The notes beneath the pieces were generated by a model, which saw only the letters and a list, made by a program, of their open reading frames with translations, did no database searches and had not been told where the DNA came from. From Rhodamnia argentea (taxonomy: Eukaryota > Streptophyta > Magnoliopsida > Myrtales > Myrtaceae): a DNA stretch of 64,000 nt. Where the stretch lies: assembly GCF_020921035.1 (NCBI RefSeq), contig NC_063151.1, positions 24,434,934 to 24,498,933 on the forward strand. The letters are read 5' to 3'. This document shows positions 47,449-57,974 of the stretch, piece by piece; position 1 is the stretch's first letter, and every line of letters begins with the position of its first letter. The position numbers were made by a program, and so were the translations under genes.

Positions 47449-47654
47449 TTATGAGAGAAAACAAAGATTTCACTTCATCATTGCTTATAAATCTTTCCAA
47501 AATATAAATTTTGAGTCTAAAACAAGTTTTATTGTACGGAACAAAAAAGATTACCCCGGAACAGAACATACGAAAAAACGGGGTATTTTGTGCCAATCGC
47601 AATTCTTGAACAACACATGATCAGGAAACAAGAACAGCACCGCTCCGATACCAA

Positions 47655-48145
47655 TAAAGGGTAATACATCTAAATACTAATCCAGATCTATAAACGCAGC
47701 AGAAAAATTATAAATCTACGTACCCATAAATGCAATGTGTAGATTATAGCCGAACAACAATCGAATCATTTTATACGTACATATACGTACGGACTGCACT
47801 AGATCAGCATGCCCTATAATCAACTTGTATCACCGATCCGAGAAGCATATCACGATTAACGAACACATCTCAGTTTTCACAAATTAAAAGCCCTAAATCG
47901 CAGGTGAGAAAACGATCTGAATTCGCCGATCAATTGTTCTTCGAGAGAGTTTTCCAGAGAGAGTTTTGAGAGAGTTTTTCAGTGTGTATTCCGTAGAACG
48001 ACATACGTTCTGTATAGATATTAAGAAGATACCATATATCTCTCATGGCATTGAATAGGAAATTAAATCTGCCCTTAATTATTGCAATCAATATCACAAT
48101 AAACGTAGTAATCAATTTTGCCCTTAATGGGCGTAATTTCCCAAC
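47655..48145 (-). repeat. LTR copy 3
   Basis: 491 bp. The duplicate of the 43944-44435 LTR within tandem unit 2. It keeps the primer-site-like sequence (CCGATACCAA on the plus strand) next to its end. Confidence 0.75.
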
Positions 48146-49214
48146 AGTTTATAACATACATTAAAATAATAAATAAATTGCAGGTCTAGTGGGTGAGGGG
48201 TTTTTTTTTTTTTTGGTCAGAAGTGGATGAGGCCCCGGGTAGATGATAATGACCGACCGAGTGACGGCATCAAAATTGAGGTGTATGTCGGCATCGGAAT
48301 TCAGACCGCCAACCTTCTCGGATCGAGGAAAGTGGACTACTGGGGAGAGCATAAAGGAGACCTGGGGCACATATTGCTATGTTGTCGTGCCATTTCAGAC
48401 TTTAGAATGCCGAAGCTACGTATCAAAGATGGTTTCTATTCAGAATGCCGAAGCACATATTGCACATATTGCATCGGAAGTTACATTAAAAAAATGCAAA
48501 AGAGAGAACGATCACGAGTGTTGTTCCTTTGCTTGCTTGTTTCAGATTAAGACGCAAGCGTTCATCGTTATCCCTTTCGCTGGCATTCCTTAGTTTTGTT
48601 TAGTAGAGACATTGACCCAAGTGACAAGGCACTACGGGGACTACTTACACTATGGAAATACATGAATGGTCAACTGAAAAAAGAGATGAAAAAGCCAATA
48701 CATGTGACCATCAAATTTTAGATACGTTCTCCACTCTCCATTTGACATTTGGTAGCTGCCACAAAATCCTTATCTGAAGTTAATCATCTCCATCTAACCC
48801 ATATCGAATTTTGAATGGAACGCGTCACTAAAATTGTATTATTTTTATGTCCTTGTAACTCTGTGCCTTAAGGGGGAAAAAACTAAAAGATTCTATATGG
48901 CTAAGTTTGAAATTGTATGTCTTCAATTGCAAATGACTTAGGCTAGTCAAATGGGGTGGCTTGAATTGAAAATAGTCCAACTCAAATCGACTCATTTACT
49001 AAATTTTTTAGCGACCTCTACCCATTCAAGCAGAGTTTCAATTCCCAGTAATTTTTATCCTTAAAAGGATTGAGCGACTATATAGATCAACTTGTTGAGT
49101 CGCCGAGGGAGCTCAGGTGATCTAATCGGGTCTGATTGTGGGTTAGGACTTCCCGCTGGGCAATGTGAAGACGAGGGGAGTGTCACGCCGACGAATAAGA
49201 ACACGCATGGCTAT

Positions 49215-49858
49215 GGGGAGAAGTGTAAAAAAACTCCTAAACCTATTGCATTAGTACCAATGTAGTCCTAAACCTTTTTTTGGTGCCAATTCAGTCATAA
49301 AATTTTTGCATTTGTGCCAATTAAATCCTAAACCTTTTATTGGTGCTAATTTAGTCCTAAACCTTCTGTATTATTGCCAATTCAGTCCTAAATCTTTTAT
49401 ATTTATACCAATTGAGTTAATCCGGTCAATTTTGATCGAAAATCGCTAACGTGAACATCGATTGTCCTACATGGCACGGCTAGCGCTAATTTGGACATCT
49501 TTTAATATTATTTTAATATTTTAAATAATTTTTTAAGCATTTTTTTGGTTTTTTTCAAAATTATTTTAAAAAATTATTTAAAATATCAAAAAAATATTTA
49601 AAAAATATCAATGTTAGCGCCAACCGTGGCACGTAGGATAATTGACGTTCATGCCAATGATTTTGAATCAAAATTGACCGAATTAACTCAATTGGCATAA
49701 ATGCAAAATTTTTAGGACTAAATTGGCACTGTTGTGAAAGGTTTAGGACTTAACTAGCACCAATACAAACGGTTTAGGACTGAATTGGCATAAAAAAAGG
49801 TTTAAGACTAAATTGGCACTAATGCAATAGGTTTATAACTTTTTTGACACTTTTCCCC
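49215..49858. mobile_element. Foldback DNA element with target duplication and a paralogous empty site
   Basis: The ends are GGGGAGAAGTGTAAAAAAAC and, inverted, GGGGAAAAGTGTCAAAAAAG. The arms repeat modules such as CCTAAACC and TGCATTAGTACCAAT. The flanks are ATGGCTAT(G) on the left and ATGGTTAT(G) on the right, an 8-9-bp target duplication. Duplication unit 1 has the single uninserted sequence GTGGCTATGGATGGGG at about 46821-46836. No transposase gene inside. Confidence 0.85.
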
Positions 49859-50014
49859 ATGGTTATGGATGGGGCCGGATTTGGGTTACAAATTTTAATA
49901 TTATATCTCTTGGTGACGGAAATTTGATCTAACTTAGCATAAATCTATATCCTTTTTGTGGGCATTTCAAGAGAGATTGACTCTTTCTCACTCAATTCCA
50001 TTAAAAGGGAAGAA

Positions 50015-50462
50015 AGTATATAAAAAAAGTCTTAAACATATTGTATTGCTGCCAATTAAGTTCTAAACCTTTTAATTGGATAAATTCAATCTTAAATATT
50101 TTGCATTTTTGCCAAATGAGTCCATCCAGCTAATTTTGGCTAGAAATCGCTGATATAAATGTTGGTCATCCTACGTGCTAATGCGGACACTTTTCTTTTT
50201 TTTTCATTTTATTTTGGCCTACCCTCACCAGCCACAATGAAGTGAAAAAATAAAAAAATAAAAAAACCCAAATTTTGTAAAAAAAATTATTTAAAAATCT
50301 GCACGCCAGCGCCGGCCACGCCGGGTAGGACGGCTAGCATCTATGTTAGTGATTTTTGGCTAAAATTGGATGAATAGACTTGAGTGGCATAAATGGAAAA
50401 CGTTTAGGACTGAATTAGAACCAAATGTAACATGTTTAGGATTTTTTTAGTACTTTTTCCTT
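50015..50462. mobile_element. Foldback element, unit-2 copy
   Basis: Paralog of 46973-47448 with the same arms and GC-rich core. It is slightly shorter in the T-rich core. Borders are approximate. Confidence 0.6.
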
Positions 50463-50893
50463 ATAAGAGAAAACAAATATTTCACTTCATCATTGCTTAT
50501 AAATCTTTCCAAAATATAAATTATTGCCGATAATAATTAACATTTTTCATTGGCCGATTCTTTCAAGTAATACAAGAGATCATTTTTTAAGAAAATATGT
50601 TCCAAATTATTCATTTTTCATGAAACAAACAGAGCCTTAGGGTGCTTTTTTTAGCGAAAGTATTTTTTGGGAATTAATTTTTCTGACCTTCATCCATTTA
50701 GTTCACCGAAATTGACTAGTCAAGCAAAAACACTTTCCAACCAATGAAATATTAGGCATAAAATTACGAAAGTGAGTTTCCAAATTTAAAGAGGTGAAAA
50801 CACTTTTCGAAAGTTGCAGCACTTGAATTTTTTAATATATTAAAATATTTATTTTATTTCAGTATGTTTTATTTTTTATTCTTTTTTTTCTTG

Positions 50894-51467
50894 GGATATG
50901 CTCATTAGAAGTCCTAAAACTTATTGCGAAAATACAATTAAGTTCTAAAACTTGCAAAAGATGCAATCGAGTTATAATACTTGTCAAATTAATGCAATCG
51001 AGTCCTTCCGTTAATTCCGTCCAACTTGACTAATGGAAAATGCTGATGTGATATTTTAAAATTAATTTCTGTCTCCCATGTGATGCTTTTTATTATTTTC
51101 TTTTTTAAATCTTATTTGTTCTTTTTGCTGTTCCTCTTCTTGCGTTGCTTCAACGATCTTGCGAGGTCGGCCCTTCTTTCATGGGGTCACCATTGGAGAC
51201 TTGGTTTCGTCTCCCGCTTCTGCTGATGATGATGATGATGCTACTGCTATTGCCACCGACAGTTCCTTCGTTTTCTGCGCCTTCCTCTTTCCCATCTCCC
51301 CTCCTCCAAATCAAGAAAACAAATAGGACTTCTACTCAAATCTTTTGTCGTCCCAGTGATACCCAAAACCTTCGACGAGACTTGGGTGAACCAACCAAAT
51401 CCAAAGCCAGATGTTTCCTCCTTCACCAAATCAAAATTGGTCTTGATGATCTTGCTTTTCTCAATAT

Positions 51468-51525
<58 letters not shown>

Positions 51526-52423
51526 ATAACTTCACAGCAACCACTTCTTCTACTCGCTGAATAAACATAATAAATAAGAGATCACGAACTCATTGAAATT
51601 GCAGAGCTCACTCTCTTCCTGAGGATTCGAGAAAGATAATGTTAAGCACTTGGAATAATTTTTTCAAAATTCAGCTCTTTTGAAATCAGGTGTATTGAAC
51701 GTCGTTCTAAAGAAATGGTACAAAAAATAAATAAATAGAACTTAACCCAACGGTGAGGGCACTGCGACTAGGGGCTAGCGACCCTTGCCAACCTTAGGCA
51801 AGGTTCGGCAACCCTTGCCTAGGCCTCCGGAGGCGGAGGAGATGATGAAGTGCTGGCGAGGGAGAGAGAAGGAGGTGGTTATGCGATCCAAGGCTTCCAT
51901 AGCTCGATTTCAACTTCGGCCAAGGGTGACTCTCAACTCACCGAGGTCAAGCTCCTATCGCAAAATTTACGAGGATGATTATGGTTGCTGGACAATCGGC
52001 CCTCGCCTGAGGTCCGCGAGGCTCGACGGCCCCGGGTTGGGGCTCAACGACCCCTTCTTGGCGGTGGTGGGGCGGCAGCGGCGTCGGCGGCGAGGATTGC
52101 TAAGCCGTTGTCGCTAGTTCAAGTTTTGTTTTGTTTTTTTTCAATTTTTTTACCTTTTTTAAAATTAATTTAAATAAACATTATATTAAAAATCAAATTA
52201 CGGCCAAAACGACGTCACTTTAACCACATCATCGCCACATCCGAGAGAAAAAATATTAAAAAAAGCCACTTCAACATTCTTCGCTAGCCAAATTGAACGG
52301 AATTAATGGAAAGACTCGATTGTACCAATTTAACAAGTTTTAAGACTTGATTACACGTTTTGCAAGTTTTAGGACTCAATTTCATTTTGGTGACGAATTT
52401 TAGGACTTATAATGAGCATATCC
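50894..52423. mobile_element. 1.5-kb foldback element carrying GC-rich internal sequence
   Basis: The left end GGATATGCTCATTAGAAGTC is mirrored by the right end GACTTATAATGAGCATATCC. Inverted arms of about 170 bp are built from modules such as CCTAAAACTTGCAAA and AATCGAGTC. The interior holds a coding-looking stretch (51145-51470), a (CT)27 tract and a GC-rich island (51770-52110). It may be a foldback element that captured gene fragments. No transposase and no clear target duplication. Confidence 0.7.
51471..51524. repeat. (CT)27 microsatellite
   Basis: A perfect 54-bp CT run inside the 1.5-kb foldback element. Confidence 0.97.
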
Positions 52424-55400
52424 ATTTTTTATTTTCGCTTCTTCCTTGGCCGGTTGCTGGCCATAGGCAAGGATGAGCTCGCTAAGTTTGGCGAGCCGAG
52501 TCGGCCTAGGGCGAGCTCGTCGACCTCTAGTGAGACCCGGAGCTCGTCATCCTTGCTTGTGGCCGATCATTGGCTGAGAAAGAAGGACAAAAATAAAAGA
52601 AATAAAAAATAAAAAAATGTTAAAAATTCAATTTTTTTGGCTTCAATAAAATCGTGAAATTGAAATCATTTTTTGAATGAGATCAAAACACTGAAAAATA
52701 TTTTCGGTCACATATCACCAAACATAGAAAAACTTAGGAGTGAGCGGTTTCGGGTTCCCGCAGATTCCACTTGAAACCTACGTAGCGGAACATGTTCCTC
52801 ATTTATTGAAACCCGAAAGCTACCCTACGTTGGAACCTACCATGCATACGTTAAAACCTAAAACTTACCATATTACGGGTTCCAACATCCTTTCCAGGGT
52901 ATCCGAGAACCCGCTAATTTTTTTTTCTATTTAGTTATGCAAAATGAGAGTGAATGCAATAACAAAAATGAAAGTTTCTCGTTTCTCAATAGCAACAATC
53001 CATAAAAAGAAGAACACGTAAAATAAACTAAAAAATAACAAGTTCAAAACATGTGACATAAAACCTAAATTTTAGAACTTCCGTCAGTCATCAATCTTCC
53101 ATGAAATTTTTTTCCAAATTCTAACCACCTAAAATCAAATGAAACAACACACATAGTTCATCATTTAATAATAATTTTAAAGTAAAATTACTGTTAACTA
53201 AACTAAAATAATTATTTAAGCCTCACAACATATATGCATTCCACTTCAACTCGTAAACTCTATTACCGATAATAATCTCCTCATAAAGACAATCCATATC
53301 TAAAAAGAAAAATAGATAAATAAAACATTCACTCATTAAACAGACAAAGGTTTGACAAAAAAAAGATATACATACAAATTACAATACATAAACATATAAA
53401 CATCACTTACCTAACTCAAACTTTTTTGCGTTCTCGATGCACTATTCGACGTTAATCGGCATACCAACAGCTCTTACTCGAGTGCAAATTAAAGCTTCCA
53501 TAATTTTAGGAGTCAAAGAACTTCGAAAACCATCAAGCACATTACCCGATGTACTAAATGTCTGAAGCAACAATAGTTTACGGGAATAGACAAAGCATCC
53601 CGAGTCATCAAAAATAAGATGTTATATATTGAGCCAATAGTCTTCCACCACACCAATGGTCAAGATCAAGAGCATCTTCATCTTTATATTCAAGATACTA
53701 ATCAAACTCAAATTTGTTGTCACCGTACACTTTTTTCTTCGGAGCATAAAGGTTTTCTACCACGTTTAGATGTCATACTTGTTGTTACCTTCATTACCAT
53801 TTGCATTAGAATCACTACTACTAGCACTTAGACTTTGGCCACCAAAATTTTGATTATTTGAAGCAAGAGGTTGCTCATAAAATTCATACAAACGCCAATA
53901 TGTTCTTCACCTTATCAAATATCTCATTAATTTTCGATTCATCATCATAAAAATTTTCCATAACAGAAACTCACATTATGCGACTTCTTTGTAAGATCCA
54001 AGCAACCGCAATCAACACCAGCATATTCACCTTATCTAAACTCCCAAAATATTTGTCAAATTTTTCTATCATTTTCGTAGCTATAACTTAAGCTTAAGAA
54101 CCAAAACATTCGTTACATCTTTCAAATATTAATACAAAAGAGCTATCCCCTAAAATAATCATTAATGTAACAAATGAACTCCCCGACATCCGTTCGGTGG
54201 CTTCATAGAGCTTTGTAGAAACTCGGAAAGAACAATTGCATTTTCCAATCATCATCTTTAGAAAGATTATGACTAAGCTCACTTGCGAAAGACAGATCCT
54301 CTTCTTCTATCCTTTCAAAGGTTTTTATGAACTTTTGGCGGTGTTTGACATGAGGTAAACAGAGTTCCATCCGGTGGCAACGTCAAGACGAGCCGAACCC
54401 TTGTAAGTGATCCTTTCACTCTAAATGCAAGAGTGAAACGTTTTAGCTCACACGGGAGAACTCCTCACATACTTAACCACATTTCAAACACGTGCGATAG
54501 GTGCACCTACCGTAGTCAAGCCATCTCTCACAATCAAGTTTTTAGTGCACCTCATGTGTAAAACATTAACACATAAGATCAATAACCCTTCTCTTGAAAG
54601 CTTATCATTTAAATAACCAAGTGCAACATCATTTGAACTAGCATTATCCACGGTAATTGTGAACTCCTTTTTTTTTTTTTACTATTCCCCAATCGTAGAT
54701 GCATTTCTCCACCATTTTCCTAATCTTCCTACCTCTGTGACTGTCCATTACCACAAATTTGATGATTTTTTGTGCAACTTTTAATTTTCATCAATAAAAT
54801 GTGCAGTGAGACACAAATAATTCAGGTTTTAAATGGAACTTCATATATCGGTCGTAAGTGCGGTCCTAGAATTACACTTACCAAAGTAAGTTTTCAAACT
54901 AGTTCTTTCGCTAAGATACAACTTGATGCAATACCTAGATATTGTAAATCGTGATCTATGTTTGAAGAGATGTTGTAACTCAGTGACATAATCATGAAAT
55001 CTGACATGCTCAATTAAGGAAAAAAGTTGTTCATCAACTATGATGAACTGAGCAAGCTTTTGCTTGCAATGATCTTGATTCATGTCGATAGGATACTACT
55101 ATTGCTAGGATCTCCTCTTGCCTCGCCAGCCATGTCTACATTATGCGGGGAAAATAATTTCTACCTCTTAGCTACATTGCGAGGAAACTTCTTGCACGTT
55201 GTCAAGTGTTTCCTCATTGTAGAAGTACCATTAAAAACACTGTACTTTAACTTGATCCTGTGATGTCCTACGGCGTCACCGTACTAAGTACGCGGCTCTG
55301 TTAATATTCTATTACATATATTATAAGGCGCAAGAGAAAAGTGATACCAAAAAAATCCAACAAGTCGAAATATGATCATCATTCATAAAGATGCATTGCC

Positions 55401-55478
55401 TAAGAAGGTATGGCCTTATAAGGTTCACTACTTGTACATATCAAAATTAAGTACACACCACAAAACATAGACACCCCA

Positions 55479-55483
<5 letters not shown>

Positions 55484-55522
<39 letters not shown>
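55484..55522. repeat. (TA)n microsatellite
   Basis: A TA run of about 39 bp inside the hAT element. Confidence 0.95.
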
Positions 55523-55525
<3 letters not shown>

Positions 55526-55738
55526 ACATGAGTTTTACCATTTACATACATAACGGGTTCAAAAGGTCACCGAGACGTTGGGACTGCTACATCACAACTA
55601 TCACCATACTACCATACTTAATAGCATCACCCATATCAAGCTTCCACGGCTCGTTAAAAAGTATCTTCCATGCCTCCGACACCAAAAACTTGCTAGTACG
55701 CCCCAAGACATCAAGTCTTCTTGTCTATGATTTTTGCA

Positions 55739-56177
55739 GGCTAAAGAACACTAAAAGTGCCAAAACTTGTGTACGACGCTCGCTTTAGTGCCAAAACTTT
55801 CAAAATGATCACTTAAGTGCCAACTTTTTTAAAAAACGATCACTTAAGTGCCAACTTCTTATAAAAACAATCACTTCAATGCCAACTCCAATTTTAGCCG
55901 ACGTGGCTTACCGGAAATCCAACACGCGCTTTTTTTATTAATATTTGAGCTAACGTGGCGCGGTGGAGTTGACACTAAGGTAACCGTTTTTTTTAAAAAT
56001 TGACACTTAAATGATTGTTTTTAAAAAAAGTTCGGGCTTAAGTGATTGTTTTGAAAGTTTTGGCACCGAAATGATCGTTTTTCAAATATTTTGGCACTTA
56101 AGTGAACGTTTTGAAAGTTTTGACACTAAAATGAGCGCCGTACACAAGTTTTGGCACTTGTAGTGTACTTAAGCCGA
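55739..56177. mobile_element. Foldback element inserted in the hAT transposase gene
   Basis: The ends GGCTAAAGAACACTAAAAGT and, inverted, GGCTTAAGTACACTACAAGT are similar. A perfect 10-bp duplication, GATTTTTGCA, flanks it (55729-55738 and 56178-56187). The arms repeat AGTGCCAAAACTT modules shared with the element at 33099-34074. Removing it and one flank rejoins the hAT BED-finger region. Confidence 0.85.
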
Positions 56178-57064
56178 TTTTTGCATAATGATTCCAACAA
56201 TCGGATGTATATTTCTTATCACGAGGAGGAAGACGAGAATCGAGTACTTTGTTTGTCGCACTCACTATTGTGAATGGCTCTTCTTCACCTTCATCTTTCG
56301 ACAATTTCAATTTTGTGTTTAGAGACATATCCTCACATCCCTCCACCAACATTGACATGTTATCTTGATACATCAATTTCACACATATACAACAATAATA
56401 GAATATACTTAGAGATTGCAAAATAAAGATCAAACATTTATAAAATAGCAAAACAAACTTCCGTACATAACCATTCAAACATTTAGTTATAGGGTCGAAG
56501 TAAAACCCGAATCTCTCATTTCTCCCTTATCTCCGTTGTTGTGTTCTTTACATTATTAATGATATGCACATGAACGTAAAGTTTATGGTCACGGCTATAC
56601 AATGATTGCTGTTGAGTTGACGCTTCGCTTCTTTTGGATAGAACCCCATTGCTAGTTTTTCTTCTTCTTTGGAAGTCAAAATGAAAAGAACAGATTAGTG
56701 TTGTGATCAATTATGGTAAAAGCAAAACGGAACCCACATGAATTTTTCCCACCTTTTCTGTCTCCTAACTTGATGTGATCTTAATGAACCAGTTGCATAA
56801 CTGTGGCTTTTTCGAGGGGATTGACAACGAAGTTCTAGGACATGCCAAGGATGTTATTAAGAAGCTGAGAGAGGCGATAGATTATGGTTAAACACATGCT
56901 TGAATCCATGTGTCGGATATGATAATATCATATATCATTCAATTGTGCCTTTGGGCATTTTGTCGAACAGATTATGGTCTGACACATGCTTTGAACAGGG
57001 AAGGTTGAACTTCAGTTTCAACTACAATCAAAATAGCGCGTTGACATTACATGATTTATAGACG

Positions 57065-57410
57065 ATGATGAAGTTGCGATGGATGGTCGCCGGTGGACAA
57101 GAGGTCGTGAGGTCGTGCGACTGGCGAAGGTGAGAACTGGTGATCTCAGGGAGAAAAGGAGAGAGCTTTGACGGAGAGGAATGGTCGCCGGTGATGGAGC
57201 TGGTGGACGGGAGGTCGCACGTTAGCAATTAACGGTCGCCGATGGACAGGAGGTCGTGCAATTGGCGAAGGCGAAAACTGGCAATCTCGAAGAGGAAAGG
57301 TGAAAACTGGAAAAGGAGAGAACTTTGCCAGAGAGAGATGGTCGCCAATGATGAAGCCAATGGACGGCAGGGGCCATGTGCTGGCGATCTCGGAAGGAAA
57401 GCAGGAGAAG
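57065..57410. repeat. GC-richer direct repeat, two units of about 165-180 bp
   Basis: Both units contain GGTCGCCG, GGACAGGAGGTCGTG or a variant, GGCGAAGG, AACTGG and GGAGAGA in the same order (about 57080-57235 and 57235-57405). They lie in the 5' part of the hAT element, where subterminal repeats may bind transposase. Confidence 0.6.
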
Positions 57411-57631
57411 GTAGAATTCTCAAAACGAATGGAACTCTACTATCAAGTCTAGTCTACATGTTTTATGTTATGGTTTTCCCAATTTCGATTCGAACCAATC
57501 AAAAAATGGCGGTTCCTGGGAAATTAGAACCCAAAGTTGGGCCCTTCCTCGTCAGAACCTAAAATCGAACCGAAAACTGGTGGTTCAATTTTTCAGTTCT
57601 CGATTCTATCCTTAAATCATGCTCTCCCCTA

Positions 57632-57974
57632 AAAAAATTGATCATTTTTCTGAAAAATAACTTCTCAAAAAGTATTTTTTTTATTATGGAGTTTTTTTCG
57701 AACCAAACACTCCTTATATTATTGAAAACGCAATTTTTGGGCCATGATAGTTGGTAGCCCATGGATATCGTGCGGAAATTGGGGCCCGCATGGGGAAGTC
57801 CATCCCCTTTCGTCGGCCCACATAATTCATCATTAATCACCAGACGGCCTTAGCGTTAACCGCAGGTCAGAGACACAGAGAGAGGCGATCGTTTCCACTT
57901 CTTCTTCTTCGTCTGTCCATTGCTCCTTCCACACAGAGACTGTGGTAGAGAGAGAAAGTAGAGAGGGAGTCAAG
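57632..57974 (+). promoter_or_regulatory. Promoter and leader region of the ATP synthase epsilon gene
   Basis: The only space between the hAT end and the start codon, 343 bp. A purine-rich leader (AGAGAGAGAAAGTAGAGAGG) precedes the ATG. The hAT insertion therefore defines the 5' limit of the proximal promoter. Confidence 0.5.

Larger units (their letters stand above)
43812..47519 (+). repeat. Tandem duplication, unit 1
   Basis: The unit begins near AAACAAGTTTTATTGTACG and ends with AATCTTTCCAAAATATAAATTTTGAGTC, directly before the start of unit 2. Shared parts are 43812-44522 with 47520-48232 and 45847-47510 with 48233-50521. The 44523-45846 piece is present only here. The units run head to tail. 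They contain an LTR, a poly-T retroposon scar and a foldback element. No gene. Confidence 0.85.
47520..50521 (+). repeat. Tandem duplication, unit 2
   Basis: A head-to-tail copy of unit 1 that lacks about 1.3 kb (matching 44523-45846) and has gained a 644-bp foldback element at 49215-49858. The deletion junction reads GATGAGGCCCCGGG, where the two source ends share GG. Both copies end in AAATCTTTCCAAAATATAAATT. Confidence 0.85.
53440..56330 (-). pseudogene. hAT transposase pseudogene
   Basis: BED zinc finger, catalytic-core and C-terminal dimerisation blocks are recognisable in order but spread over several frames. One foldback element (55739-56177) splits the BED finger. A TA microsatellite (55484-55522) lies between the BED finger and the core. 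Confidence 0.8.
52735..57631 (-). mobile_element. hAT-family DNA transposon, degenerate
   Basis: The ends TAGGAGTGAGCGG (52735) and, inverted, TAGGGGAGAGCATG (57631) are hAT-like. The flanks GAAAAACT and AAAAAATT agree at 6 of 8 bases. On the minus strand the transposase order is an N-terminal BED-finger piece (KYTSDCWNHYAKIG, about 56330-56185), NGTSTMRKHLTTCKKF (about 55220), KLAQFIIVDEQLFSLIEHVRF (about 55080-55000), VDNASSNDVALGYLND (about 54650-54600), a TRWNS-like region near 54375, and the C-terminal STSGNVLDGFRSSLTPKIM block (about 53555-53500). Stops and frame shifts throughout show it is inactive. Confidence 0.85.

Noticed and set aside
51145-51564. 139-residue open frame as a real gene
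   Set aside because: It ends in a translated CT microsatellite and lies inside a foldback element; at most a captured fragment.
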